The translations under genes were made by a program, and so were the position numbers. A model generated the notes under the pieces. The model saw only the letters and a list, made by a program, of their open reading frames with translations, was not told the DNA's origin and searched no databases. Positions 20,240 to 31,057 of a stretch of DNA of 64,000 nt are shown piece by piece. Position 1 is the stretch's first letter. Every line of letters begins with the position of its first letter. The stretch is from Macrosoma leucophasiata. Its lineage: Eukaryota; Arthropoda; Insecta; Lepidoptera; Hedylidae. Location: assembly GCA_036365455.1 (NCBI GenBank), contig JAWQUS010000016.1:18933001-18997000 (forward strand), in the 5' to 3' direction.

Positions 20240-20940
20240 AGTAGATTAGTCCTACAGTTAATCATTTATTTATTTATTTATCAAAAAACACCATTATCAT
20301 TACAGGAGCATCCAATGCGATAATGTGCAAAATACAAAATTACAAATTTATAAAATATAAAATTAAAAATTTGATTGAATTAGGGATACAAAAAGAGATT
20401 AAAACATAGACATTCATTAAAATTAATAAAAATAATAATTATGTGATATTATGTCATTTCAATGTGGCACCATAGCAGATGACATAATGTGTCACCCTTG
20501 TGAATTCACACAAAGAACATGAGAACAAGTTCTTCAACTCGGCAACATCATTGAGGATTGATAAGGTTCGCGTGAGGGGAGCCTTATTCACTATAGTGGT
20601 ACGGCCGCGCGGTACCATAAACAACTTCGGCCGCCGCCGACGGGAGGCATAATTATCAGGTACGGCTAGATTCATATTTGAAAGAATATTTGCATCGGTC
20701 ACCTTACCTCTTATAACTTTAAAAAATATTAGAGCCAGAGCAAACTCCTGTCTCACCTCTACTTGGTTATGCCATATTATAGCCAACCATACCTAGCACA
20801 AATAAGGTAGGATACTCGTACATTAGAGGATAAAAGGGATATACACCGTATAGCTTTAAGTACAAATAACGCGTGAATTTATTTTGTATGCGCTCTATTA
20901 TAGCGGTATATTTAGCTTCATGAGCTTCATGATCATGCCT
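20240..20940 (-). pseudogene. LINE J ORF2 C-terminus and 3' UTR, frameshifted
   Basis: On the minus strand 20787-20935 reads IIERIQNKFTRYLYLKLYGV..YPTLFVLGMVGYN. The frame then shifts, and 20454-20786 continues as NQVEVRQEFALALIFFKVIR and SRRRRPKLFMVPRGRTTI, ending SLCEFTRVTH. The order is that of a Jockey/CR1-group LINE C-terminus. The shift and an upstream in-frame stop make it non-functional. The A-rich 3' UTR lies at 20240-20453. Confidence 0.8.
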
Positions 20941-20944
20941 ATTA

Positions 20945-21325
20945 TACCAACGATCAGCGGTTATTGCTTACCATCAGGTGGTCTGTGTCAAATTAAAAAG
21001 GTTTTCCTTTCATGGAAATATAATAAGGTTGCAGTTTGCCAGTCACTATTATTCGACTAAAAGGCCTTCATTATAGCAGCATTGTCACCAAAATGTTTCA
21101 TTACGACTCATTGTAATGTACAGTTTGCATTTTAGCTGGCAACATTCCTTAACTTCAAACTTTTTATACTCTGTGCCACCTATAGAGTTAATTTAAAAAG
21201 TTAATGAGATACAATTTAATTTGTATAGATTATTAGGTAGATACTTATATCGGCTAATCTATCACTTTAATGGGTGTTCATTAATATTAACAATAGGATG
21301 TATGGATGGTATGTATGATATATTT
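20945..21325. other. Mostly unrecognised
   Basis: ccatcaggtggtctgtgtca near 20970 looks like a LINE 3' tail. The rest is plain AT-rich sequence. Confidence 0.4.
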
Positions 21326-21369
21326 CTCTTTTTTGTATGTCATGTTGTGACATGATGTACAAAAAAGAG
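21326..21369. repeat. Imperfect hairpin, 19-bp arms
   Basis: ctcttttttgtatgtcatg and catgatgtacaaaaaagag pair with two mismatches around the loop ttgtga. Confidence 0.8.
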
Positions 21370-21383
21370 TCATATAGTCTTTG

Positions 21384-21582
21384 CCACAGCAAAGAAGCAT
21401 ACAGTTCACATTGATGGTAAGTACCTAATCCTGTAGCTTATATACACGTACATGAAATCAGAAGAAGATGCGTTGCCACTCCTGAGGACTAACTGTGCCT
21501 TTGTGTCGAAAATTACCGGGCCGTACCATGACAGCTCAATAGCGTAGATTCCACCGCATTACCTAAGCTAGTGTTCAGCGTT
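21384..21582 (-). repeat. Old B-related copy (B'')
   Basis: It retains catacagttcacattgatgg, gatgcgttgccactcctga and ttaccgggccgtac. It is far more diverged than its neighbour B8. Confidence 0.6.
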
Positions 21583-21587
21583 GAAAG

Positions 21588-21877
21588 AAAGTTTTTTTTA
21601 ATGTTAAAAAGTGGCAAACAAGGATGCAGTTCACGTTGATGTTAAGTGATGACTGCTGCCTTTAGACACTTACACAATGACCAGAGGTCAAAATGCAGAT
21701 TCGTTGCCACTCCTGAGGCCTAAGGTGTTATGCCTCTGTGCCGGAAATTACAGGGCCGTACATTACCACCGAACCGGAACACGATAGTGCTGAAGACTAC
21801 CATTTAGCGGCAAGTATACTAGGTAATGCGGTGGTGACTACGCCCGCGAGCTCCGTCACTGGAGCTCTACCACCAGT
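21588..21877 (-). repeat. Family B (B8)
   Basis: Full minus copy. gaaag occurs at both borders, a possible short target duplication. Confidence 0.8.
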
Positions 21878-22071
21878 GAAAGTGTGAAGTAAAATATTCC
21901 TTTATTTACCACTTAATTCACTCCCAATTAGGGTTTTCTTCTGTCCGACTATATTTATGACCGGGCAGTCTAGCTTTCAGTAGGCTTACTTTTCATTATA
22001 AAAATTATGTATGACTTTTAAAACGTATTTTGGGCTCAAAAATAATATAATGACGCGTTTTAGCGCTTTTT

Positions 22072-22334
22072 ACTGGTGGGAGTGATATGACGGAGCTCGC
22101 GAGCGTAGGCACCATCGCATTACCTAATATACTTGCCGTTAAATAGTAGTGTTCAGCACTGTTGTGTTCCGGTCAGGTGGTAATGTACGGCCCTGTAACT
22201 TCTAATGTGCGCCTCAGAAGTGGTAACGCATCTGCATTTTGACCTCTGGTCTTTGTGTGGGTGTCTATAGGCTGCAGTCATCACTTAATTTCAATGTGAG
22301 CTGCAAGCTTGTTTGCCATTTACATTAAATAAAA
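22072..22334 (+). repeat. Family B (B9)
   Basis: Plus copy with small internal deletions; tail attaaataaaaaaa. Confidence 0.8.
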
Positions 22335-22920
22335 AAAAGAAAGTCTGGACTGATTGAGAGTATAGTTAAACTTTATATTTTTGCAAGTGACACTACCTCG
22401 GACCCTACTCTCGGAATGATCTAAATTGATCATGATTAGACGAGAAAGAACCACAAGTCTTGTAGACATGACCAATAAACAAACTTACCTCACCTAAATA
22501 AACTTAAGCAAATCAACAAGTAATTATACCGACAATTTATCGACACAAGAAAACTGTATCTCATATAATTCATTCTCAGAGCTATCAAAGAATTCGAATA
22601 CCAGCACAGCAATCAGTACTAATCCTGCATGCGTATTTACATATCGCTAAGTAAAATTTGTTGCGATAAACTCGGTACACCTGTTAGATAGCTTACTTTA
22701 TAATTGACTCTACTTGGCTAATTTGTGAAGATTGTAAAGGCATGTACAGATTTAGGACGTACACGTGTTACAATAAATATATATCACTTGCTCTTTGTGT
22801 TGTATTCTTTATTATTTAAAATAGCGTTATTCACTACGCTACCACACAATTTACGCCAAGCCTTAAACAAATAATTATATTTTAATCACTTAAATATGAA
22901 TACGAGCAAATTAATACACT
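22335..22920. other. No recognised feature
   Basis: AT-rich, no repeat partner or coding frame seen. Confidence 0.45.
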
Positions 22921-22924
22921 GAAC

Positions 22925-23017
22925 AAAACGTAACCGGCGAATCGTGGGTGTTTGCATGTATGCTTGAATTCATGCATTTACCTCTGCCTACCCCTTCGGG
23001 GATTACAGGCATGAAGT
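22925..23017 (+). repeat. SINE family C, 3' end only (C3)
   Basis: acgtaaccggcgaatcgtgg through ctctgcctaccccttcgggg. The tRNA head is absent. Confidence 0.8.
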
Positions 23018-23019
23018 TT

Positions 23020-23115
23020 GGCACCGACTTCAAACCTATTAGTAAATAGCACATATAAAAAAGGTAATATATAATTACAATTAAATCATTATTTTTTACT
23101 TTTCAGTTTTGAAGT
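23020..23115. repeat. Repeat Y, short palindromic copy
   Basis: caccgacttcaaac and gttttgaagtcggttt are inverted ends around ~70 bp of AT-rich DNA. Confidence 0.6.
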
Positions 23116-23479
23116 CGGTTTTTCATAACGTAGTTATATTTATTTAATACTTTTTAGTTTATTGCTGCATTGTCAATTAGATTAATGTACACATCTGTTG
23201 AATTTATAAAATCTGAATCTTTTAGCTTTGTGACAATTAGATACCTAATTTAAATTGTTTAGGTGTGTCGATACAAAATTATTACACGACTATACGAAAT
23301 CAATGAAAAAATTGTATCCACAAAGGAGTAAATATGCTGTGTTGTATCGTCGATGAGTAAATGTGTCATTGTCACTTGTTGTCATGCGCATTAGGACTAT
23401 CTAGAACGTCAGTGGATTCAACGCACTGTATGACAACTCGCCGTCTATTCTTATTCCTTTAGTCTGAGGTGAAAGTAAG

Positions 23480-23866
23480 TAAAAAAATGCTCATAAAATA
23501 AAAACTGATTTGCCTATCTGAATCAAATTTTTATGGGACCAATTCGAAACTATTCCGCTTCAAACAAAAGAAGAATTACGTAAATCGGTCCAGAAATATC
23601 GGCGAAATTCACGTACATACATAAAAAAAAAATATATATACCGGCCGAAATGAGAACCTTCTCGTTTTATGAACTCGGTTAAAAAATAAGTCGGATTTTG
23701 CTTCCTGACGCTATAACTCCAGAACGCACTAACCGATTTCCACGGTTTTGCATTCGTTGGAAAGGTCTCGGGCTCCGTGAGGTTTATAGCAAGAAATAAA
23801 ATAAAATTCAGGAAAAAATATTTATCAAACGACATCCACGCGGGCGAAGCCGCGGGCAACAGCTAG
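23480..23866 (+). mobile_element. Repeat Y joined to a Helitron-like 3' end
   Basis: 23520-23690 has attcgaaactattccgcttc, then gagaaccttctcg and aactcggttaaaaa. 23690-23866 continues into gctataactccagaacgcac and the end cgcgggcgaagccgcggg caacagCTAG. The stem cgcgg/ccgcg lies just upstream of CTAG, as in Helitron 3' ends. Whether this is one element or two is unclear. Confidence 0.6.
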
Positions 23867-23869
23867 TAA

Positions 23870-24305
23870 AACTATATTATTTCCAAAAAAATTACTAATT
23901 TTGAAGAAATGATTACATTTGGATTTTTGTTTAGTTGGGTTAGTTCCTTAGGCCCCTATTCCAATAGGCACCTGGCCAGTGCGCTCCCGATACAATGAAG
24001 ATCACTGCTTTTATTAGAGCAGCATAGTCGCTGACTCGCTGTGTATTGCCGCGTAAACTAGATGTGTTGTGTGTGCAGGTCTTAAACTAAACAGGTATGA
24101 TACGATGAGTGTCTTTAATAATAGATGACTACTCAGTACTTCCTAATAACAACTAACTATCTACTCGCTATTAACATCTTATGCTAGTCTAAGAGTTCGA
24201 ACATGCTTAAGTACCTATTTAACCAACTCATCTATTTACAGCTTACGTATGATAGAGTTACAGTGTTAGAACTCAAGATTCGCATTATATAGTCTATCTA
24301 TCTAT
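23870..24305. other. No recognised feature
   Basis: It ends in a tctatctatctattta stretch next to LINE G3. Confidence 0.45.
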
Positions 24306-24782
24306 TTATATGGAAGCGAGAGCTGGGTATGCAGGAAAGAGCATGAAAGTAAGTTGAACGCGGTCGAGATGAGATCTTTGCGCAAGATCTGCGGTGTCAC
24401 TCACCGATCGCGTTCGTAATGAAGATGTAAGAAAGAGATTTTGTGTGAATGATAGTATCGGTGTAAAAATGAAAAAAGGCATGCTCCGATGGTTCGGGCA
24501 TATAGAAAGAATGTCGAATGAGCGAATGACTAAACAGATATACAATGCGAATGTGGATGGTTGCAGAGGCCCAGGAAGACCAAGGCTGACCAACCATGAC
24601 CAAATAGGTCGAGTTCTGTCTGATGGTGGGGTCAAAAGTCTTAGGAATCGGCGTGAATGTATGAAGAGAATGATGAAGGTAGACGAGGCACGAGAGGTTT
24701 GTCTGAACCGGGAAATCTGGCGCTCTACACTCTCTGCCTACCCCGTTAGGGACCTGGCGTGAAGATACATACATACATACAT
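24306..24782 (+). pseudogene. LINE G C-terminus with frameshift (G3)
   Basis: Nearly identical to 2697-3175 but missing two bases in the codons for CGVSLTDR (gcggtgtcactc against gcggtgtatcactc), which shifts the frame. After that it reads on to WRSTLSAYPVRDLA, ending in (cata)n. atctat lies at both borders, a possible target duplication. Confidence 0.9.
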
Positions 24783-24786
24783 CTAT

Positions 24787-25352
24787 CGCCAAATGCTAGT
24801 GTTCAGCACTGTCATGTTCCGTTTAGATGGTAATGTATTGCCAATTAATAAATATCACAGAAAGCGCGCATGGCCCCGTGGCTGGTGTAAATCGTAACCG
24901 ATCTATTCGGTTAAGCATTACGGGCGCGGTCGGTGTGATGGGTGACCGCTAAAGGTAAATTAATATGCGCGTTTCCGTGCTTCGGAGGGCACGTTAAGCC
25001 GTCGTGCCCGGTTGCTATCGATAGATAGCAGTCGGTAAACCTTGTCGGAGGCCTTATCGGCGGTTTGAAAACATCCTACAGCGGGTTGGCCACTAACCCG
25101 TATCTCCACCAATCCGCATTGGAGCAGCGTGGTGGAGTAAGCGCCGGGCCTCCCCCCAAAAAAGGGGAGAGACTCGTGCCCAGCAGTGGGACGTATAATG
25201 GGTTGCCATTATTATTATTATTAACTATCACAGAGGGAAAACAACTAAGGCTCTAAGATGACAGCGCATTTGCATTTTGACCTTCGGTTTTTGTAGTTGT
25301 CTATAGGCTGTAGTATTCACTAACCATCAACGTGAACTGCTAGCTTGTTTGC
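24787..25352 (+). repeat. Family B' copy split by SINE A
   Basis: Left part 24787-24861 (cgccaaatgctagtgttcag, gttccgtttagatgg) and right part 25226-25352 (ctatcacagagggaaaacaa ... agcttgtttgccacc) belong to one B' copy. SINE A4 lies between them. Confidence 0.8.
24862..25225 (+). repeat. SINE family A (A4), inside B'
   Basis: Target duplication tatcacaga at 24853-24861 and 25226-25234 gives exact ends for a full-length A. Head motifs: cggttaagcattacgg, gggcgcggtc, gatgggtgaccgc. Tail: (att)n. Confidence 0.9.
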
Positions 25353-25451
25353 CACCATCAGTAAGTACATAAAATTGGTACAGTTTGGAAATAGAATTTC
25401 GGTTTGGAACTATCCCGAGATTTTTAAAAATTTAAATAAGGTGGCACACAA

Positions 25452-25695
25452 GTGATGATTAAAAAGATATATAATGGGAATGTGGATAGTTGCAGAGGCC
25501 CAGGAAGACCAAGACTGACCTACCATGACCAAATAGGTCGAGTTCTGTCTGATGGTGGGGTCAAAAGTCTTAGGAATCGGCGCGCATGTATGACGAGAAT
25601 GATGAAGGTAGTCGAGGCACGAGAGGTATGTCGGGACCGGGATATCTGGCGCTCTACACTCTCTGCCTACCCCGTTAGGGACCTGGCGTGAAGAT
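25452..25695 (+). pseudogene. LINE G C-terminus (G4)
   Basis: An open frame of 79 codons: IKKIYNGNVDSCRGPGRPRL to WRSTLSAYPVRDLA. 5' truncated. The tail is atatatata rather than (cata)n. Confidence 0.88.
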
Positions 25696-25699
25696 ATAT

Positions 25700-26275
25700 A
25701 TATAATAAATGTTTTTTAATCACCGAACGGAAACAATAGCTAAACGAACATATAACGTTGTGAAATGTAACAAAACTATAATATATTTAGCAACACGATC
25801 ACGGAACTGATAAACTGTTATCTATCCTTTTCTATCTAATTGCGTTTGGCATAATGTCGCGCGTGCATAACCTTGCATGGACTCAGTACAGTTTGGTATG
25901 GCTTCTTGTTCTGGTGTTGGTCCATATTTTATAACGAGTGTTCTGTTTGGTGTAGTGTAGCATTGTGACATTACAATATCTGTTATTTTAACAAATGTCA
26001 ACGCATATAACACGGCTAAATGCTTCACAATGGAACGGGAGCGAGCAATAAAATAATAGAATAGCATTCAATTGGCCACCTTATTCCCATCATAGAATCA
26101 TTCATTTTAAGGCCGAGTACACATAAGCGAGTTTCGTTTGTATAAAGATCGTATAGAACTACGAAAGTTTTTCTTTTGAATGGGAACATAAAATGAGACC
26201 CACGTTCTCTGACTCGTTTCTTCGTACCGCGGTCATAAACAAGTGAAACAAACTTTTGATAGTTTATAAATTAAA
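25700..26275. other. No recognised feature
   Basis: AT-rich. Short frames here look like chance. Confidence 0.45.
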
Positions 26276-26370
26276 CTAGCTGACCCGGCAAACTTCGTAT
26301 CGCTTTAAAGTAAAGATAAAAGAAATACTGAACTAATACTAACGAACAGCAATTTCTATACTCGATCATT
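26276..26370 (-). repeat. Helitron-like end, minus strand
   Basis: aaCTAGctgacccggcaaac and tactaacgaacagcaatt match the two ends of the copy at 40089, here with most of the middle lost. Confidence 0.55.
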
Positions 26371-26767
26371 ATTTTGCTGTGACGTTATTTTAAAAACTGC
26401 AATATCTTCCAAGATACTAATTTAAACCAAAGGATGTAAAGGTCAATTTTGTTTTTGAATTAAATACTTGTGATGAATAACTTATTTATTTGGACAAGAA
26501 TTAACATCATGTTTATAAAAACACCTTCGCCTATAATACATTGTTTTAGAACAAATTTGGTAAGCATAAAATAGGATATAGTGAGCAAACCTTTACTTTT
26601 AGAGGGGACCAATTCTGTCATACATGAGTTTTGCGAAACTTTAACTGTTTACGCAGCGTTTACGCAGCGCACGCAGCGGATTCTCTCAATAGGAAAAAAG
26701 CCCCCGATTTTGAAACATTCTTCGTTGGTGCTCCGCTCCTATTAATCTTAGCGTAATGATATATAGA
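26371..26767. other. No recognised feature
   Basis: It holds a small slippage repeat near 26650 (tttacgcagcg twice, then cacgcagcgg). Confidence 0.45.
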
Positions 26768-27052
26768 CTTTTTTTATGTAATAAAAGTGGCAAACAAGCA
26801 TGCAGTTCACATTGATTTTAAGTGATGAGTGCAGCCTATAGTCACCCACACAATGACCAGAGGTCAAAATGCAGATGCGCTGCCACTCCTGAGGCATTAG
26901 GTGATATGCCTCTGTGCCTGAAATTACAGGGCCGTACATTACCACCTGACCGGAACACGTTAGTGCTGAACACTACCATTTAGCGGCAAGTACATTAGGT
27001 AATGCGGTGGTGCCTACGCCCGCGAGCTCCGTCACTGGAATTCTACCACCAG
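26768..27052 (-). repeat. Family B (B10)
   Basis: Full minus copy. Confidence 0.8.
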
Positions 27053-27059
27053 TAAAAAC

Positions 27060-27115
27060 TATAGCCTTTCTCGATAAATGAGCTATCTAACACTGAAATA
27101 ACTTTTTCAAATGTA
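27060..27115 (-). repeat. Helitron-like fragment
   Basis: ctcgataaatgagctatcta and acactgaaataac match the interior of 19486-19672. Confidence 0.55.
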
Positions 27116-27215
27116 GAATTAAGTCTCAGGGGTGGCAACGCATATGTATTTTGACCTCTGGTTTTTGTGTAGTTTATCTTGCATGCTTGTTTGCCACCTT
27201 GCTTACATTAAAAAA
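27116..27215 (+). repeat. Family B' 3' end
   Basis: ctcaggggtggcaacgcat to gcttgtttgccacc and an A-rich tail. Confidence 0.65.
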
Positions 27216-27529
27216 CCTACAGTGAAAATTACTGTCAAACAATCAATTAAGCCGTGGAAAAATGTCGCATGCGGCTGACGTGCGATTCAATTGCTTCCAG
27301 TTATTAAATGATTTCTTACAAGTAACAGAAGGGAAATTCGAAATATTTTCACGATACTCCATACGCGTACATACATCAATACACCCAACTAGGCGGAGCC
27401 TGTTCAAGCATGCATGAAAAATCCAATAAATCTTCAAGTCGAACGATGATTAATGTAAAAACATGAAACATGAATTGCACACGCATATTAATGTGTACTC
27501 GCCTTTACATGCAATGAGCTTATCTTCTT
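27216..27529. other. No recognised feature
   Basis: AT-rich, nothing recognised. Confidence 0.4.
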
Positions 27530-27710
27530 AATATATATAAATCTCGTGTCACAATGTTTGTCCTCAATGGACTCCTAAACCACTTAACCGATTATAATAA
27601 AATTCGCACACCATGTGCAGTTCGATCCAACTTGAGAGATAGGATAGCTTACATTACGCTATGACTAATAGGAGCAGAGCAGCGCGGGCGAAGCCGGGGC
27701 GGGCCGCTAG
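27530..27710 (+). mobile_element. Helitron-like element
   Basis: It begins near ataaatctcgtgtcacaatg and ends gcgcgggcgaagccggggcg ggccgCTAG at 27707-27710. A GC-rich stem precedes CTAG. About 180 bp, non-coding. Confidence 0.65.
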
Positions 27711-27780
27711 TAGTAACATATAACATCATTGTTTACATGACGCATTACTGCATATTCGCAAATTATTGTTCGTTTGTTTT

Positions 27781-28312
27781 ACTGGTGGTAGAGATCTGCC
27801 GCCAAATGGTAGTGTTCAGCACTATCGTGTTCCGTTTAGATCAGAGGTTCCCAAATTATTTTTTCCTTTACAATTTTTTCTGGTTTCTGTGGACCCCCGT
27901 CCTTGCTACATTTATATCACATTCCCATATTTTTATTCACGCCTACGTAGACCCCCATCGATTCTCCCATGGACCACTTTGGGAATCACTGGTATGATGG
28001 AAGTAAATTGATACTATCAGTGTATGAGTTGAGATCCATTATCGTGGACCCCCATTTTCATTTCATGGACCCCAAATTTTTTTTTCGCTGACGCAGACCC
28101 TTTTCACTTTACCATAGACCCCCAGGGGTCGATATAGATCACTTTGGGAATCACTGGTTTAGATGGTAATGTATGGCCCCGTAATGACTATCGCAGCCGT
28201 AGATAATAACCGTTATAACTATCGTAATAACTAAGGTCTTAGGGGTGGCAACGCATCTGCGTTTAGACCTCTAGTTTTTGTTTAGATCCATGTGAATTGC
28301 ATGCTTGTTTCT
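27781..28312 (+). repeat. Family B' copy split by a hAT element
   Basis: 27781-27841 (actggtggtagagatctgcc, gttccgtttagat) continues at 28157 (gtttagatggtaatgtatgg, cttaggggtggcaacgcat). Confidence 0.8.
27842..28156. mobile_element. hAT-type MITE with 8-bp duplication
   Basis: TIRs cagaggttcccaaa and tttgggaatcactg; perfect 8-bp target duplication gtttagat at 27834-27841 and 28157-28164. The 315 bp are non-coding and rich in gtagaccccc-like motifs. A second copy of the right end, accactttgggaatcactgg, lies internally at 27974-27993. Confidence 0.93.
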
Positions 28313-28401
28313 TTATAGTAGGAGAGCTAGTGAATCCTCCGAGTTCGTCATCTGAATATGATAAAGATGATGACTTGCAGGGCTGATCCTTGCTTGATTT
28401 A

Positions 28402-28627
28402 ATATACTTGCCGCTAAATGGTAGTGTTCAGCACTATCGTGTTCCGGTCAGGTGGTAATGTACGGCCCTGTAATTTCCGGCACAGAGGCATAAAACCTTA
28501 GGTCTCAGGAGTGGTAACGCATCTGCATTTTGACGTTGGTCTTCATGTGGGTGTCTATAGGCTGCAGTCATCACTTAACATCAATGTGAACTGCATACCT
28601 GTTTACCACGTCCAATACATAAAAAAA
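28402..28627 (+). repeat. Family B, 5'-truncated (B11)
   Basis: It starts at atatacttgccgctaaatgg. Complete 3' end with tail. Confidence 0.8.
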
Positions 28628-28729
28628 TACGGAACCCTAAAAACTGTCTATGAGACTTCGTTCGGATACATGCATCAGCAGTTATAAAAGCCAACTTTTT
28701 AATATAAACGTCTTTTTACAAATACCCCA

Positions 28730-28860
28730 AGGAACCTCTGAACGATATAAAAAGTATCCTTTGTTAGAGCCATATATACTCTACCCGTGTACAAAATTTC
28801 ATCGAAATCCATATAGCCGCTTTAGCGTAATTTGGCAACAAACAAACAGACAGCAACTCG
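28730..28860 (+). repeat. Helitron-like interior fragment
   Basis: gtgtacaaaatttcatcgaa and tccatatagccgctttagcg resemble the usual interior text of these repeats. Ends not found. Confidence 0.35.
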
Positions 28861-28966
28861 CATTTATAACAGTAGTCAGATTTTCCGAGTTCAGGAATAT
28901 TTTCGGCAATACAAATATATCCGCAAAGACGGTACATTCAACCAGCCTGAACATTTAGTTACACGA

Positions 28967-28967
<1 letters not shown>

Positions 28968-28997
<30 letters not shown>

Positions 28998-29270
28998 AAT
29001 GGAAGTGGTAAACAAGCATGCAGTTCACATTGATGTTAAGTGATGACTGCAGCCTATAGACACCCACACAAAGACCAAGGTCAAAATGCAGATGCGTTAC
29101 CACTCCTGAGGCCTAAGGTCTTATGCCTCTGTGCCGGAAATTACATGGCCGTACATTACCACCTGACCGGAACACGATAGTGCTGAACACTACCATTTAG
29201 CGACAAGTATATTAGGTAATGCGTTGGTGCCTACGCCCGCGAGCTCCGTCACTGGAGCTCTACCACCAGT
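28968..29270 (-). repeat. Family B (B12)
   Basis: Full minus copy with a T-run of more than 20 (long poly-A tail), which suggests youth. Confidence 0.85.
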
Positions 29271-29274
29271 AAAA

Positions 29275-29800
29275 TCCGGTCACACTTACTCGATTCCCAT
29301 TTTTTTTCCCACAAAGACAGCCGGTCCACCTGATGGTGACTCAAGCTACCAAAGCTCCTTTTTTTCATACATTGCAAAACAGCCGGCCGCGTGACTCACT
29401 CTCACCAGCCCCTTTTTATAACCTAGGGTGGAAGTCAGCCGGCCCCCCGATTTAGTTATTACCCTTTTTATGTCTAGACCTAGGCAGCTGATGGTGATTC
29501 ATAGACCGTTGGCAGCACCAGCGTTAGAATGCAATATAGGTCGTGATGATTAGGGTCTTTAATTGACATTTTTTTTTACTGCATACTGTTTTAGGTTGGC
29601 GGATGGGGCGATAACTGACAGGCTTTTTATGGGTGATGAATCATCTAACCGTTGGGTACAGGAGCAAATTAATGCTTTGTTTATGCACTGCACGTCAAGT
29701 CACAGACTAAATGTGCACTACAAAATATGTTAAATTATGAAATAATTTTTAAATGTACGAAGCCTGAGCCTTTGTTGCCCCGCCTTAATAGAAAGGAGAC
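29275..29800. repeat. Unclassified, with repeated cagccgg motifs
   Basis: cagccgg recurs at about 29320, 29382 and 29435, and cagctgatggtgattca at 29488 echoes cacctgatggtgactca at 29329. Probably a degraded interspersed repeat. Confidence 0.35.
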
Positions 29801-30459
29801 TTTCCAAAATGTATGGAGCTTGGGCCCGCACCTTGTACACTATATTGAGAGAAGAAGCATAAAATACTAAATCATTTTCAGATATTTCAATCGTTTTTTG
29901 TACCTTAACCTTACCCTTAACCTTATTAACTGCCTCAGTAGCGTAGTGGTAGCAGGCCACTACTATTGCGCTGGTGGTCCTGGGTTCGATTCCCGGGTCG
30001 GGGACTATCAGAGATAACGGTTTAAAATCCTTTATCTCTGCTTCTATTGGTATTTTTCCATTTTCTGGAAGTTTCCCAGTACCCCGGAGTTTGGTAATGT
30101 GCCCGGAGATGGCAACAGGTTCGCCACCTGTTACATGGGCCAAAACGTAACCGGCGAGTCGTGGGTGTTTGCATGTATGATTGAATGCATGCATTTACCT
30201 CTGCCTACCCCTTCGGGGATTACAGGCGTGAAGATACGTTTTTTTACGTATTGTACCTTCAATTAATTGTCGTAAGTGTCAAAACCAAGTATGTCATAGT
30301 AGCAATATGGTAACATATTGTTGTCATACAAAAATTATATAAAAATATTTTTTAATATTATCGACAAAAAAACGACGATTCAAATATTTTTTTTAGTATT
30401 TTTCTCTATCTTTTGATATAGTGTACAAGGTGCGGGCCCAAAGTGGAACTTGTCTTTTG
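29801..30459. mobile_element. TIR element O with SINE C inside
   Basis: tgggcccgcaccttgtacac and gtgtacaaggtgcgggccca are inverted and exact over 20 bases. The arms extend to ~70 bp with matches. Removal of SINE C4 leaves ~340 bp, non-coding. Confidence 0.75.
29931..30243 (+). repeat. SINE family C (C4)
   Basis: Complete plus copy: cagtagcgtagtggtagcag, B box ggttcgattcccggg, tail ctctgcctaccccttcgggg..cgtgaagatacg. ttgtacctt occurs on both sides but is separated from the head by ~20 extra bases of cctta-rich text. Confidence 0.85.
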
Positions 30460-30531
30460 GGCTGGTGGACACTATGTTTTATTCTATTCTGTTTAGTTTT
30501 GTTATCATTGACACTATATTAAGGTAACTAA

Positions 30532-30737
30532 CGGCCCGCCCCGGCTTCGCGCGGTTGCAATGTTATCTACCCTCTCCTATTCGTCTTATGATGTTATATA
30601 GCCTAAAACCTTCGTCGATAAATGGGATATCTAACACTGAAAGAATTTTTCAAATCGGACTCATGGTTCCTGAGATTATTGCGTTCAAGCAAACAAACAA
30701 ACAAACTCTTTAGCTTTATAATATTATAAGTATAGAT
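30532..30737 (-). mobile_element. Helitron-like element, minus strand
   Basis: It begins ctaacggcccgccccggctt (CTAG mutated) and ends taatattataagtatagat. It is homologous to 19486-19672 along its length. Confidence 0.65.
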
Positions 30738-30841
30738 ATGAAAATATTGTGTGTATCAAAAACATAATGTACAAGGTCAGCGACTCGTCATAAGGCTAAA
30801 ATTAAAAAAAAAACTCATTAAAATACTAAACTATCAACATC

Positions 30842-31050
30842 AATTAAATAAATAAAATACGCTTACACTCACAGTCCCACATTAGGCATAAGCCTGTGCT
30901 ATGGGGGCCGTTGTACACACAACACATACACAAACACATAGACCCGAAACAAATATCTGTAGGCCATACAAATATGTATCCCGGTGCCCCTGACCCTTCG
31001 AATCGAGCGGTGGTCACACACCAGTGAACTAACCGGGTCGTCATAATGAT
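30842..31050 (-). repeat. SINE family K (K2)
   Basis: Minus copy; head complement ctaaccgggtcgtc at the right, body with gacccgaaacaaatatctgt. Confidence 0.8.
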
Positions 31051-31057
31051 TAATCTA

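Noticed and set aside
24306..25695. LINE G copies G3 and G4 as one element broken by insertions
   Set aside because: Each has its own complete 3' end and tail, so they are two insertions.
28968..28993. Long T-run as a regulatory tract
   Set aside because: It is the poly-A tail of a minus-strand family B copy.
29730..30194. 154-codon minus-strand ORF
   Set aside because: It lies across SINE C4 and element O. Other C copies give the same peptide by shared sequence, not by coding constraint.
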